Below are positions 49,747 through 57,400 of a stretch of 64,000 nt of DNA, one piece after another (within the stretch, counting starts at the first letter, position 1; each line of letters starts with the position of its first letter). A program made the translations under genes and the position numbers. The DNA comes from Streptomyces sp. NBC_00464 (GTDB lineage Bacteria; Actinomycetota; Actinomycetes; Streptomycetales; Streptomycetaceae). The stretch is taken from positions 5,022,001 to 5,086,000 of the forward strand of contig NZ_CP107899.1 in the NCBI RefSeq assembly GCF_036013915.1, in the 5' to 3' direction. Under the pieces are notes generated by a model. The model did no database searches and was not told the DNA's origin. It worked only from the letters and a program-made list of their open reading frames with translations.

Positions 49747-50844
49747 GTGGACGAGATTCGAGGCGACGAGATCCGTGGCAAGGCGCAGGGGACGGCACCC
49801 GTGCCCCTCTCGGTCCTTGACCTCGTGACCGTGGGCCAGGGCCGCACCGCGACCCAGGCTCTGCGTACCGGTGTCGAGATCGCACAGCTCGCCGAGCGCC
49901 GCGGCTTCCACCGCTACTGGGTCGCCGAGCACCACTCCATGCCCGGCGTCGCCTCCTCCTCGCCGGCCGTGATCCTGGCCCACACCGCCGCCCACACCGA
50001 ACGCATCCGGCTCGGCTCCGGCGGCGTGATGCTGCCCAATCACGCCCCGCTCGTCATCGCCGAACAGTTCGGCACCCTGGAGGCCATGGCCCCCGGCCGC
50101 GTCGACCTCGGTCTGGGCCGCGCCCCCGGCACCGACGGCGCCACCGCCGCGGCCCTGCGCCGCACGGAACGGCTCAACGAGGGTGCCGACGACTTCCCGC
50201 AGCAGCTCATGGAGCTGACGCGGTTCCTGGACGACGACTTCCCCGACGGCCACCCCTACGCCCGCATCCACGCGGTCCCCGGCCCCGTCCAGGCCACCTC
50301 CGAGGGCGGCGTCCAGTCCCCGGGCCGCCCGCCGCTCTGGCTCCTCGGCTCCTCCGGCTTCAGCGCCCGGCTGGCCGGCATGCTCGGTCTGCCCTTCGCG
50401 TTCGCCCACCACTTCTCGGCCCAGAACACCATTCCGGCCCTGGAGCTGTACCGCGAGTCCTTCAAGCCGTCCGCGGTGCTGGACGCCCCGTACGCCCTGA
50501 TCGGCGTCGCCGCCCTGGCCGCCGACGACGAGCGGGAGGCCCGCCGCCAGGTGCTGACCGGCGCGCTGTCGATGCTCCGCCTGCGCTCGGGCCGCCCCGG
50601 CCTGGTGCCTACGCCCGAGGAGGCGGAGGCGTACGCCTTCACGCCGATGGAGCGGGAGTTCGTCGACAGCTGGCTCGTCAACATCGTGCACGGCACCGCG
50701 GACGAGGTCCGCACCGGCCTCGACGACCTGGCCAAGCGCACCGGCGCCGACGAACTGATGATCACCGCCAATGCCCATGGCGGCGAGGCCCGGCTGCACA
50801 GCTACGGCCTCATCGCGGACGCGTACGGCCTGCCGACGGCCTGA
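49747..50844 (+). CDS. LLM-class flavin-dependent monooxygenase
   Basis: A 365-aa luciferase-like TIM-barrel protein starting at GTG 49747. Family runs are LSVLDLVTVGQGRTATQALR, YWVAEHHSMPGVASSSPAVI (the A-E-H-H motif), IRLGSGGVMLPNHAPLVIAE and RVDLGLGRAPGTDG. These proteins use reduced flavin and oxygen on unknown small molecules. The sequence matches the widespread short LLM subfamily (MsnO8-like/YhbW-type). Nothing nearby indicates the substrate. Confidence 0.9.
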   Translation: MDEIRGDEIRGKAQGTAPVPLSVLDLVTVGQGRTATQALRTGVEIAQLAERRGFHRYWVAEHHSMPGVASSSPAVILAHTAAHTERIRLGSGGVMLPNHAPLVIAEQFGTLEAMAPGRVDLGLGRAPGTDGATAAALRRTERLNEGADDFPQQLMELTRFLDDDFPDGHPYARIHAVPGPVQATSEGGVQSPGRPPLWLLGSSGFSARLAGMLGLPFAFAHHFSAQNTIPALELYRESFKPSAVLDAPYALIGVAALAADDEREARRQVLTGALSMLRLRSGRPGLVPTPEEAEAYAFTPMEREFVDSWLVNIVHGTADEVRTGLDDLAKRTGADELMITANAHGGEARLHSYGLIADAYGLPTA

Positions 50845-50889
50845 CGGCCTCCGAGGGGTGCGGACGCGGGCTGAGCTCCGGGCCCGGGG

Positions 50890-52755
50890 TCAGGCCTTCA
50901 GGGCCCGGGCGCCGAGCAGTTCCCCGATGCGTTCCGGGGCGACCGCACGGGAGTAGAGCCAGCCCTGCCCGGTGTCGCAGCCGATCCGGCGCAGCCGCTC
51001 CGCCTGGCCGGCCGTCTCCACGCACTCCGCGGTGACGGTCAGGCCCAGGCGGTGGGCCAGCTGGACCATGGCCTCGACGATGGTCTCGTCGGCGGGGCTC
51101 GGATGCGTGCCGTCCTCGTACCGGAAACCGTGGACGAAGGCGCCGTCCAGCTTCAGTACGGAGACCGGAAGGCGGCTCAGATAGGCGAGGTTGGAGTAGC
51201 CGGTGCCGAAGTCGTCGATGGCGATGCGGACGCCCATGTCGCTGAGCGACTGCAGGGCCTGGAGCGGCCGGCCCGCCGACCCCATCACCGCGGACTCGGT
51301 CAGCTCCAGTTGCAACAGCGCCGGGTCCAGACCGGTCTCCGCGAGGATCTCCGCGACATCGGTGACCAGGTCGGAGTCCCAGACCTGCCGGACGGCGACA
51401 TTGACGCTGATGAACAGCGGCGGCTCGGCCGGATGGTCGAGCTGCCAGCGCCTGGCCTGCCGGCAGGCCGACCGCAGCACCCACCGGCCGAGCTGCACGA
51501 TCGAGCCGTCCTCCTCGGCGATGGCGACGAACCGATTCGGCGAGAGCAGGCCGAACTGCGGGTGGTTCCAGCGCACCAGCGCCTCCACACCCCGTACGAC
51601 ACCGTCGGCCATGCAGACCAGCGGCTGGTACTCGATGGTGAACTCACCGCGTTCGACCGCCGGGCGGAGATTGGACGACAGCGCCTGGCGGGTCATCCGG
51701 TGGGCGTTGCGTTCGGGGTCGAAGAGAGTCCAGCGGGCCTTGCCGTCCGCCTTCGCCCAGTACAGCGTCGTATCGGCCGCCTGCATCAGTCCGGTGGCCG
51801 AGGTGCCCGCGACGGGCCGTTCCACCACGCCGATCGACGCCGAGACCGAGAGCCGCTGACCTGCCAGGTCGAAGGGCTGCTGCAGCGCGGCGAGCACCGT
51901 GCGGGCGAGATCGGTCAACTGCTGCGTACCGGTGGACTCCTCGACCAGGATCGCGAACTCGTCCCCGCCCAGGCGCGCCACCAGATGGGCGCCGGTCGGG
52001 TGTGCGGCCTCCTGCTCGGCGCAGTCCGTGAGCCGGCCGGCCACGGCGGCCAGCAGCCGGTCGCCGATCCGGTGGCCCAGGGTGTCGTTGACGGCCTTGA
52101 AGCCGTCGAGGTCGAGGTAGACGAGCCCGATCCTGCCCCGTCCGGGCATGCTGTCGTCCTGGTACGGCACCGTCTCCAGGATCGCCGAGAGCCGTTCGAA
52201 GAACAGTGTCCGGTTGGGCAGCCGGGTCACCGGGTCGTGCATCTGGAGGTGGCGCAGCCGCTTCTGGAGTTCGCGCCGGTCGCTGACGTCGGCGACGGAG
52301 AGCAGTACCTGGCCGGGTACGGCCCCGGCCCCCTGTTCCGGTGCCGCGGCCATCGGCACGACGGTGATCTCCGCCCAAAGTGAACGCCCGTCGGGGTGCT
52401 TGAGCCGGCGGGTGCAGCGGAACCGGGAGCGCCGGCCGTGCAGCACCTCGCGGTACGCGCGCCAGGTGCGGCCGTCCGCGGCGAGGTCGACCAGATCGGA
52501 TGCGGACTGCGCGGTCAGCGCCGCCGCACCGACACCGGCCAGTGCGGCCAGCGCCTCGTTGGCGGTGACGATCAGGCCCTCGTGGTCGACGACGGCCATC
52601 GGGAGCGTGGCCGCCCGGAACGCGGCCCGGTAGTCGTGCGGCTCGGAGGAGGCCCCGGCGGACGGCCACGCATCGTCACGTTCCGTGAGGGTCGGTGGTG
52701 GGGAAGTGGGTGCTGTGCCTGCCGCGGGCCTGGGCCCTTCGGAGGTTCCGCTCAC
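50890..52755 (-). CDS. cdgA: PAS-GGDEF-EAL cyclic-di-GMP enzyme (CdgA-like)
   Basis: A 621-aa soluble signalling protein. A PAS domain spans about residues 45-165 (ATLPMAVVDHEGLIVTANEA). GGDEF spans about 175-335 with the active-site motif in VARLGGDEFAILVEES. EAL spans about 355-610, with VRGVEALVRWNHP, ELTESAVMG and IDDFGTGYSNLAYL containing the metal-binding residues. Both synthase and phosphodiesterase motifs look intact. In S. coelicolor the CdgA protein with this layout lies in the same neighbourhood, is a BldD target and affects development. Two BldD-like inverted sites lie upstream. Confidence 0.9.
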   Translation of the reverse strand: MSGTSEGPRPAAGTAPTSPPPTLTERDDAWPSAGASSEPHDYRAAFRAATLPMAVVDHEGLIVTANEALAALAGVGAAALTAQSASDLVDLAADGRTWRAYREVLHGRRSRFRCTRRLKHPDGRSLWAEITVVPMAAAPEQGAGAVPGQVLLSVADVSDRRELQKRLRHLQMHDPVTRLPNRTLFFERLSAILETVPYQDDSMPGRGRIGLVYLDLDGFKAVNDTLGHRIGDRLLAAVAGRLTDCAEQEAAHPTGAHLVARLGGDEFAILVEESTGTQQLTDLARTVLAALQQPFDLAGQRLSVSASIGVVERPVAGTSATGLMQAADTTLYWAKADGKARWTLFDPERNAHRMTRQALSSNLRPAVERGEFTIEYQPLVCMADGVVRGVEALVRWNHPQFGLLSPNRFVAIAEEDGSIVQLGRWVLRSACRQARRWQLDHPAEPPLFISVNVAVRQVWDSDLVTDVAEILAETGLDPALLQLELTESAVMGSAGRPLQALQSLSDMGVRIAIDDFGTGYSNLAYLSRLPVSVLKLDGAFVHGFRYEDGTHPSPADETIVEAMVQLAHRLGLTVTAECVETAGQAERLRRIGCDTGQGWLYSRAVAPERIGELLGARALKA

Positions 52756-53145
52756 CGTTCGCTCCCGCCGTGCAGTTCTGTCCCGGACACCTCTGGTCGG
52801 ACTGGCCCGCCGCGTGGAGTGCCGTCGTCAGAGGCGGAAACCGCGCAGGAAAGCGAGGTGAAGCATAGAGGCTGGCACCTCGGCCGTTCCAGCGCCCCGA
52901 CCGTTGTCACCCCGCGTCCGCTGCACTTGAGCCATTCGCGGGGTGATCCGGTTTGCCCGTGCCTGATCGATTTTGCGCGGCTCCGTTCCCTCTCGTTGCA
53001 TCGATGATCGATTGTGACTGACTGTGAAGTGTGGGTGGGGTTCGGCCGCTGACCCGACTGGGGCAGCTCAACAGGACGTACTTCCCGAAACGCCAGATGG
53101 TGGTCAGGAGGGTCCCGGAGTCCGCACCCCGTACCGGAGGTAGAT
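52756..53145. other. Intergenic region between cdgA-like gene and M6 protease
   Basis: About 390 bases between divergent genes. It contains the inverted repeat at 52907-52946. No RNA gene was recognised. Confidence 0.5.
52907..52946. promoter_or_regulatory. BldD-like inverted repeat upstream of c-di-GMP gene
   Basis: TCACCCCGCG (52907-52916), 20 bases, then its exact complement CGCGGGGTGA (52937-52946). The left copy extended to TCACCCCGCGTCC fits the BldD box TNACNCWGNGTNA at all but two fixed positions. Confidence 0.5.
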
Positions 53146-54387
53146 GTGCCGCGTCAGCAAGGGCCCGGAAGGATGGAGAGACCGAGTCCGCGCGCGGTGG
53201 CGGCCGGGCTGATCTCCCTCCTGGCGCTCGCCGCCACCTCCCTCGTCGCGGGCCCCGCCGCGGCCGCCACCGGAGAGGCGGCCCCCTGCGCGCTGCCCCG
53301 GACCGAGGCCCACCACTCGCTCGGCCTGGACGAATGGAACGGCGCCTATCCGCGCCCCGACCACCCCCTCGACGCGGTCATGGTCTTCCTCTCGTTCCCC
53401 GACGCCCGGCCCGTCACCACCCCCGCCGAACTCGCCGCCGACCACTTCCCGGCCACCACCGAGTTCTTCCAGCGCGCCTCGTACGGAAAGTTCACCCTGC
53501 GCCCGCACCCCCTGCAGCACTGGATCCGGATGCCCAAGCCGTCGGTCTGGTACGGGATACGGCGCGACTGGGACGACGACCGGCGCAGCGCCTACCTGCG
53601 CGACGCGATCGACGCGGCCGACCCCGAGGTCGACTTCTCGAAGTACGACCTCGTCTACCTCGTCGCCGACCCGGACGCCCCGGGCGTCGACTCCGACGCC
53701 ACCAAGGTCGTCAACTTCGACCGGCCGCTGCACGCCGACGGTACGGACATCAGGCGCGTGGTCACCGTCTTCGAGCAGCACCCGCCCGACCACAACGTCC
53801 TCGCCCACGAGACCGGACACGTCTTCGACCTGCCCGACCTCTACCACCGGCCCTCGGACGGCAAGGGGGACTGGGACACCTATGTCGGCGACTGGGACGT
53901 CATGGGCAGCCAGTTCGGCCTCGCGCCGGACCTCTTCGGCTGGCACAAGTGGAAGCTGGGCTGGCTCGACGACCGGCAGGTGACCTGCATCCAGAGCGAC
54001 CGGGTCGTCACCCTGGAGCCGATGGCGGCCGTGCCCGTGCCAGGTGCGTCCATCGGAACCCGGCTCGCCGTGATCAGGACGGGCGAGGACAGTGCCGTGG
54101 CCGTCGAGGCCCGCAGCGCCACCGGCAACGACAGTGCGACGTGCACCGAAGGTGTGCTGCTCTACCGGGTCCGCAACGGGACACCGTCGGGCGGCGGCCC
54201 GGTCGACGTCCTCGACACCCATCCCACCACCGACGCCTGCTGGGACCGCTCGGTCTACCCACCGCTCGCGGACGCCCCGCTGCGGGTCGGCGAGACGTAC
54301 TCCATCCCCGGCGGACACACCACGGTCGAGGTCGCCGACCGGACGCCGTCGGGCGCGTGGACGGTCCGGATCACCACGGGGACGTAA
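53146..54387 (+). CDS. Secreted M6-family metalloprotease
   Basis: A 413-aa exported protease. GTG at 53146 follows GGAGG with a 5-base gap. Signal peptide at residues about 10-40 (LISLLALAATSLVAGPAAAA). The zinc motif is HETGHVFDLPDLYH, an H-E-x-x-H with a downstream Asp/His, as in M6 (immune-inhibitor A) peptidases. DWDVMGSQFG supplies the Met-turn-like region. A beta-rich C-terminal domain (residues 280-413) has two Cys pairs. Substrate unknown. Confidence 0.87.
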   Translation: MPRQQGPGRMERPSPRAVAAGLISLLALAATSLVAGPAAAATGEAAPCALPRTEAHHSLGLDEWNGAYPRPDHPLDAVMVFLSFPDARPVTTPAELAADHFPATTEFFQRASYGKFTLRPHPLQHWIRMPKPSVWYGIRRDWDDDRRSAYLRDAIDAADPEVDFSKYDLVYLVADPDAPGVDSDATKVVNFDRPLHADGTDIRRVVTVFEQHPPDHNVLAHETGHVFDLPDLYHRPSDGKGDWDTYVGDWDVMGSQFGLAPDLFGWHKWKLGWLDDRQVTCIQSDRVVTLEPMAAVPVPGASIGTRLAVIRTGEDSAVAVEARSATGNDSATCTEGVLLYRVRNGTPSGGGPVDVLDTHPTTDACWDRSVYPPLADAPLRVGETYSIPGGHTTVEVADRTPSGAWTVRITTGT

Positions 54388-54422
54388 AGGTGCGGGGGCG
54401 TAAGACGTGTGGGGACGACAAC

Positions 54423-54458
54423 GAAGAAGCCCCCTCGCTCTCGCGAGGGGGCTTCTTC
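54423..54458 (-). terminator. 15-bp hairpin downstream of tRNA-Lys copy 3
   Basis: GAAGAAGCCCCCTCG and its exact complement flank a six-base loop. It also follows the M6 protease gene by 35 bases and could serve both. Confidence 0.82.
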
Positions 54459-54464
54459 CGTCTG

Positions 54465-54538
54465 TGCGCCGCCAGGGACTCGAACCCCGGACCCGCTGAT
54501 TAAGAGTCAGCTGCTCTAACCAACTGAGCTAGCGGCGC
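54465..54538 (-). tRNA. tRNA-Lys(CUU), copy 3
   Basis: Identical to the other two copies, including nine 5'-flanking bases. Its 5' end overlaps the 3' end of the Prim-Pol-like gene by 10 bases. TAAGGT, just upstream within that gene, is a possible -10. Confidence 0.97.
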
Positions 54539-55248
54539 CTGCTGACGTCGTAGACCTTAGCACCCTGATCCGTGGGAGGAAAAATCGAAATCCGGGGCGC
54601 CGAAGCGGGCACCGACCGGGCCACCCGGACGCAGGCCCAGAGCAGCACGTCCGGCCCGGGGAGCCAGGGGTTGCGGGTGTCGGGGGCGACCAGCCAGCGC
54701 GGCCCGGAAGAGGCCGGATCGCAGGTCAGCGGCGGGACCGTCACCGCGTCCCCGGTGCCGTGGCAGAGCAGCGGCGGCACCTTCGGACCGCCGTCCTCCG
54801 GCCCCAGCGGGTCCCGGACGGACCGGGTTCCAGGGCCTGATCCCCACTCCTCCCAATCGAGCAGCGACGGCAGCCGCTGGGCGGTGCCGGGGGAGGCGAA
54901 CAGCAGCATCCGGCCGCGGTGCGTGGCGACAGGGCCGGAGCCCGGACCGTCGGCCCACAGGTGCTCCAGCATCCGGCGCCCGAAGAGCGTCGGCACGTTC
55001 ACCACGTCGAACGCGGAACCGCACGGCAGCACCCCGGGAGCGGAGGGGTGCGACTCCCACTGGGCCAGGGTGCTGCGCGGATACGCCGCGGCCCCGGCCA
55101 GCCAGGCGGCGCCGGCCGCGGTCACCTGGGCCGTCTGGTTTCCGGCCTGCTCACGCAGGACGGCGAAGATGTCGGCGTCCTCACCGGCGTGGTGGCGGGG
55201 CCCGTCGCCGTGATGCAGGGTCGTTTCGTCTGGTAGCCATGCGGTCAT
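54529..55248 (-). CDS. Prim-Pol-like (bifunctional DNA primase/polymerase N-terminal type) protein
   Basis: A 239-aa protein from the ATG at 55248; an in-frame ATG at 55344 would add 32 residues. Runs such as VLPCGSAFDVVNVPTLFGRR, LLFASPGTAQRLPSLLDWEE and VPPLLCHGTGDAVTVPPL, then RWLVAP, resemble small actinobacterial proteins named for the Prim-Pol domain. I do not see the full acidic catalytic triad of an active polymerase, so activity is doubtful. The stop codon TAG lies inside the tRNA-Lys gene. It is on the same strand as the helicase/nuclease block. Confidence 0.68.
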   Translation of the reverse strand: MTAWLPDETTLHHGDGPRHHAGEDADIFAVLREQAGNQTAQVTAAGAAWLAGAAAYPRSTLAQWESHPSAPGVLPCGSAFDVVNVPTLFGRRMLEHLWADGPGSGPVATHRGRMLLFASPGTAQRLPSLLDWEEWGSGPGTRSVRDPLGPEDGGPKVPPLLCHGTGDAVTVPPLTCDPASSGPRWLVAPDTRNPWLPGPDVLLWACVRVARSVPASAPRISIFPPTDQGAKVYDVSRRR

Positions 55249-55371
55249 ATGCACAGGTCTACCCGGAGTGATCACCCGGATTCCGAGAGTTGTCGGAAAT
55301 CGGGACAGGTTGGGGTGGTGAGGAGTATCTTGCGCACCTGGCATATGCCAACGGTTGTACCCGGAGTGATC
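55246..55371 (-). repeat. Duplicated start-region element upstream of Prim-Pol-like gene
   Basis: On the minus strand, GATCACTCCGGGTA is followed after 9 bases (copy at 55342-55371) or 7 bases (copy at 55246-55273) by GCATATG. Each ATG is in frame with the Prim-Pol-like gene. The upstream copy overlaps the palindrome TGGCATATGCCA at 55339-55350. Confidence 0.7.
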
Positions 55372-55431
55372 GCGGGGCCGACGCACAGGCTGCCGCGGTC
55401 CGCGGCGAGCGGCGGAAACGCGGCCCCGGCG

Positions 55432-55773
55432 TCAGGGCCTCGGCTCGTTCAGCAGGCTGCGGCCGAACTCGACCATCTTCACCGCGTAGTCCTCGGTCCA
55501 CTCCGCCCGCCGTGCGATGTCCTCGGTCGTCAGCCGGTCGAACCGGCGCGGATCCGCCAGCTGCGCCGCCGCGATCGCCTGGAACTCGACCGCCCGGTCC
55601 GTCGCGGCGCGGAAGGCCAGAGTCAGCTCGGTGGCGCGGCTCAGCAGCTCCTTCGGATCGTCCATCGACTCCAGGTCGAAGAAGTGCTCAGGATCGGCGA
55701 CCGCCGCCGACGGCTCGAAGAGCAGGGGTGCGGGGCGCAGCCGCTGCTGCTCGTTCCGCTCGGGTTGTGCCAT
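55432..55773 (-). CDS. Small helical protein of unknown function
   Basis: A 113-aa protein. The ATG at 55773 follows GGAGGAAG; the frame is open to 55809. Mostly helical and acidic (EHFFDLESMDDPKELLSRAT, ELTLAFRAATDRAVEFQAIA, EDIARRAEWTEDYAVKMVEF). No known motif. It lies between the Prim-Pol-like and helicase genes on the same strand. The gap of about 290 bases to the helicase gene includes a duplicated fragment of that gene. Confidence 0.75.
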   Translation of the reverse strand: MAQPERNEQQRLRPAPLLFEPSAAVADPEHFFDLESMDDPKELLSRATELTLAFRAATDRAVEFQAIAAAQLADPRRFDRLTTEDIARRAEWTEDYAVKMVEFGRSLLNEPRP

Positions 55774-55921
55774 GTGGTTCTTCCTCCTCCGGTGGGCCCC
55801 GACGGCCACCCTCTATTGTCCGACTCGCCGCAAGGGCGCCTGGGGCCGTCCGCGAACTCCCCGGGGGCGTGCGACGGCCCGCTTCCGATCCGTCGTGCCC
55901 CCACGCGCCCCCGGACTCAAC

Positions 55922-55989
55922 GCCCCCACCGCACCCGGTGTTCCGCCAGATGCGCCAGCACCGCGTGATTCGCCTCCCAGCCGTCGGGG
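55922..55989 (-). repeat. Second copy of the helicase gene 3' end (68-base direct repeat)
   Basis: Identical over 68 bases to 56071-56138. In the helicase it encodes the C-terminal PDGWEANHAVLAHLAEHRVR region; here it lies outside any gene. Confidence 0.9.
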
Positions 55990-56065
55990 GCACCTCTTTC
56001 GCTGCCGCCCTCGCACTGCTTCGCAGGCTTCGGCCGGCTGGCCGGACTCCGTCCGGCGACTGCGC

Positions 56066-57400
56066 TCACGGCCCCCACCGCACCCGGTGTTCCGCCAGAT
56101 GCGCCAGCACCGCGTGATTCGCCTCCCAGCCGTCGGGGAACTTCACGGTCACGCCCAGCTGGACCGGCTCCGTCGAGGGATGCTCGTCGAGCAGGTCGGT
56201 GACCCCCTCGCGGCACACCACGATGCAGGCGTGGCGGTGGCGGGAGGCCAGCACGCACAGCCGGCCCGTCTCCAGATGGAAGGCGGTGGCGTCCGGGCGG
56301 CCGGACAGCGGGTGCAGGACCACCGTCACATCGAACTCACGGCCCTGGAGCCGGTTCGCCGTGTCCACCGCCACCCCGGTCACCCCGAGCTCGGCGAGCG
56401 CCGCCCGGACCGCCGCCGCCTGGTCGCGGTGGGCCGTGCCGACCGCGACCCGGTCCGCCGTCACCGGCGCCGGATCCGGGGAGCGCTCGCTGGTCGCCGC
56501 CCCGCCCCGGTCCAGCAGCCGGCGCACCACCAGGGCCACCGCCCGGACCGCCTCCGGGTCGGTGCGCGGGGTGTGCCGGGCCGGGAGCTCCAGCAGGCCC
56601 CAGCCCGACTCCGCCGCCTCGTCCAGCACCCGGTCGGCCGCCGAGCCGTCGGACGCGACACCGAACGACAGCAGCCGGTCGTCGTGGTCCGTACCGCTGC
56701 GGAACGGGGTGTACGGGTAGAACGCGTCCGACACCAGCGGCGCCGCCGAGGCCGGCAGCCGCCAGGAGACCGGCAGCCGGTGCTGCGGCAGCTCCGGATT
56801 GTGCGCGAGCAGCGTGGTGACGGCGCTGGCCGACGGGTCGTAGCTCAGCCCGGCCCACTGGTCCGCGCCGACGATCGAGAACGGGTCCAGCTGACCCGGA
56901 TCGCCGACGAACAACGCCCGCTCGAACAGCCCCGCCACGGCCAGCAGCGCGTCCGAGCGCATCTGGTACGCCTCGTCGACGATCGCATGGCCCCACGGCT
57001 CGACGTTCTTCACATGGGCCCACTTCGCCGCCGTCGAGATGACGACGTCGAGCCCGGCCAGATCCGCCGCCTTCGCCGACTTCCGTACGTTGGCCAGGCC
57101 GTCCAGCACCTTGTCGTACGGATCGGAGTCGTTGCTGTGCAGCCGGCCGACCGGCAGACCGGGGTCCTTCTCGGCGAGCCGCACCACCAGGTCGTCGACC
57201 TGGGCGTTCGTCTGCGCGACCACCATCAGCGGGCGTCCGGCCGCGGCGAGCTCCAGCGCGGCGCGCACCACCAGGGTCGACTTGCCCGCGCCCGGCGGGG
57301 AGTCCACCACGATGCCGCGGGCCGAGCCGTTCAGCGTGTCGTCCAGGATCCGGGCGGTGGCCAGGCCCGCCGCCGCGCCCGGGTCGAATACGGCCGTCAC
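56066..57400 (-). CDS. SF1 helicase-type ATPase (Dna2/Upf1-like core)
   Basis: A 444-aa protein. Walker A is DSPPGAGKST, motif Ia region VVAQTNAQVDDLVVRLA, Walker B HAIVDEAYQM, and motif III LFVGDPGQLDP. Motif V is VDTANRLQGREFDVTVVLHP and motif VI ETGRLCVLASRHRHACIVV. It lacks the N-terminal beta-barrel domain that Dna2/Upf1-type helicases carry. The coupled upstream gene may supply it. The ATG overlaps the upstream stop by four bases. The last 60-70 bases are duplicated downstream. Confidence 0.87.
   Translation of the reverse strand: MTAVFDPGAAAGLATARILDDTLNGSARGIVVDSPPGAGKSTLVVRAALELAAAGRPLMVVAQTNAQVDDLVVRLAEKDPGLPVGRLHSNDSDPYDKVLDGLANVRKSAKAADLAGLDVVISTAAKWAHVKNVEPWGHAIVDEAYQMRSDALLAVAGLFERALFVGDPGQLDPFSIVGADQWAGLSYDPSASAVTTLLAHNPELPQHRLPVSWRLPASAAPLVSDAFYPYTPFRSGTDHDDRLLSFGVASDGSAADRVLDEAAESGWGLLELPARHTPRTDPEAVRAVALVVRRLLDRGGAATSERSPDPAPVTADRVAVGTAHRDQAAAVRAALAELGVTGVAVDTANRLQGREFDVTVVLHPLSGRPDATAFHLETGRLCVLASRHRHACIVVCREGVTDLLDEHPSTEPVQLGVTVKFPDGWEANHAVLAHLAEHRVRWGP

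Noticed and set aside
35431-54538. Integrative element or prophage at a tRNA-Lys gene
   Set aside because: No integrase, excisionase, replication gene or duplicated tRNA 3' fragment acting as att sites is present near any of the three copies. The copies are full length.
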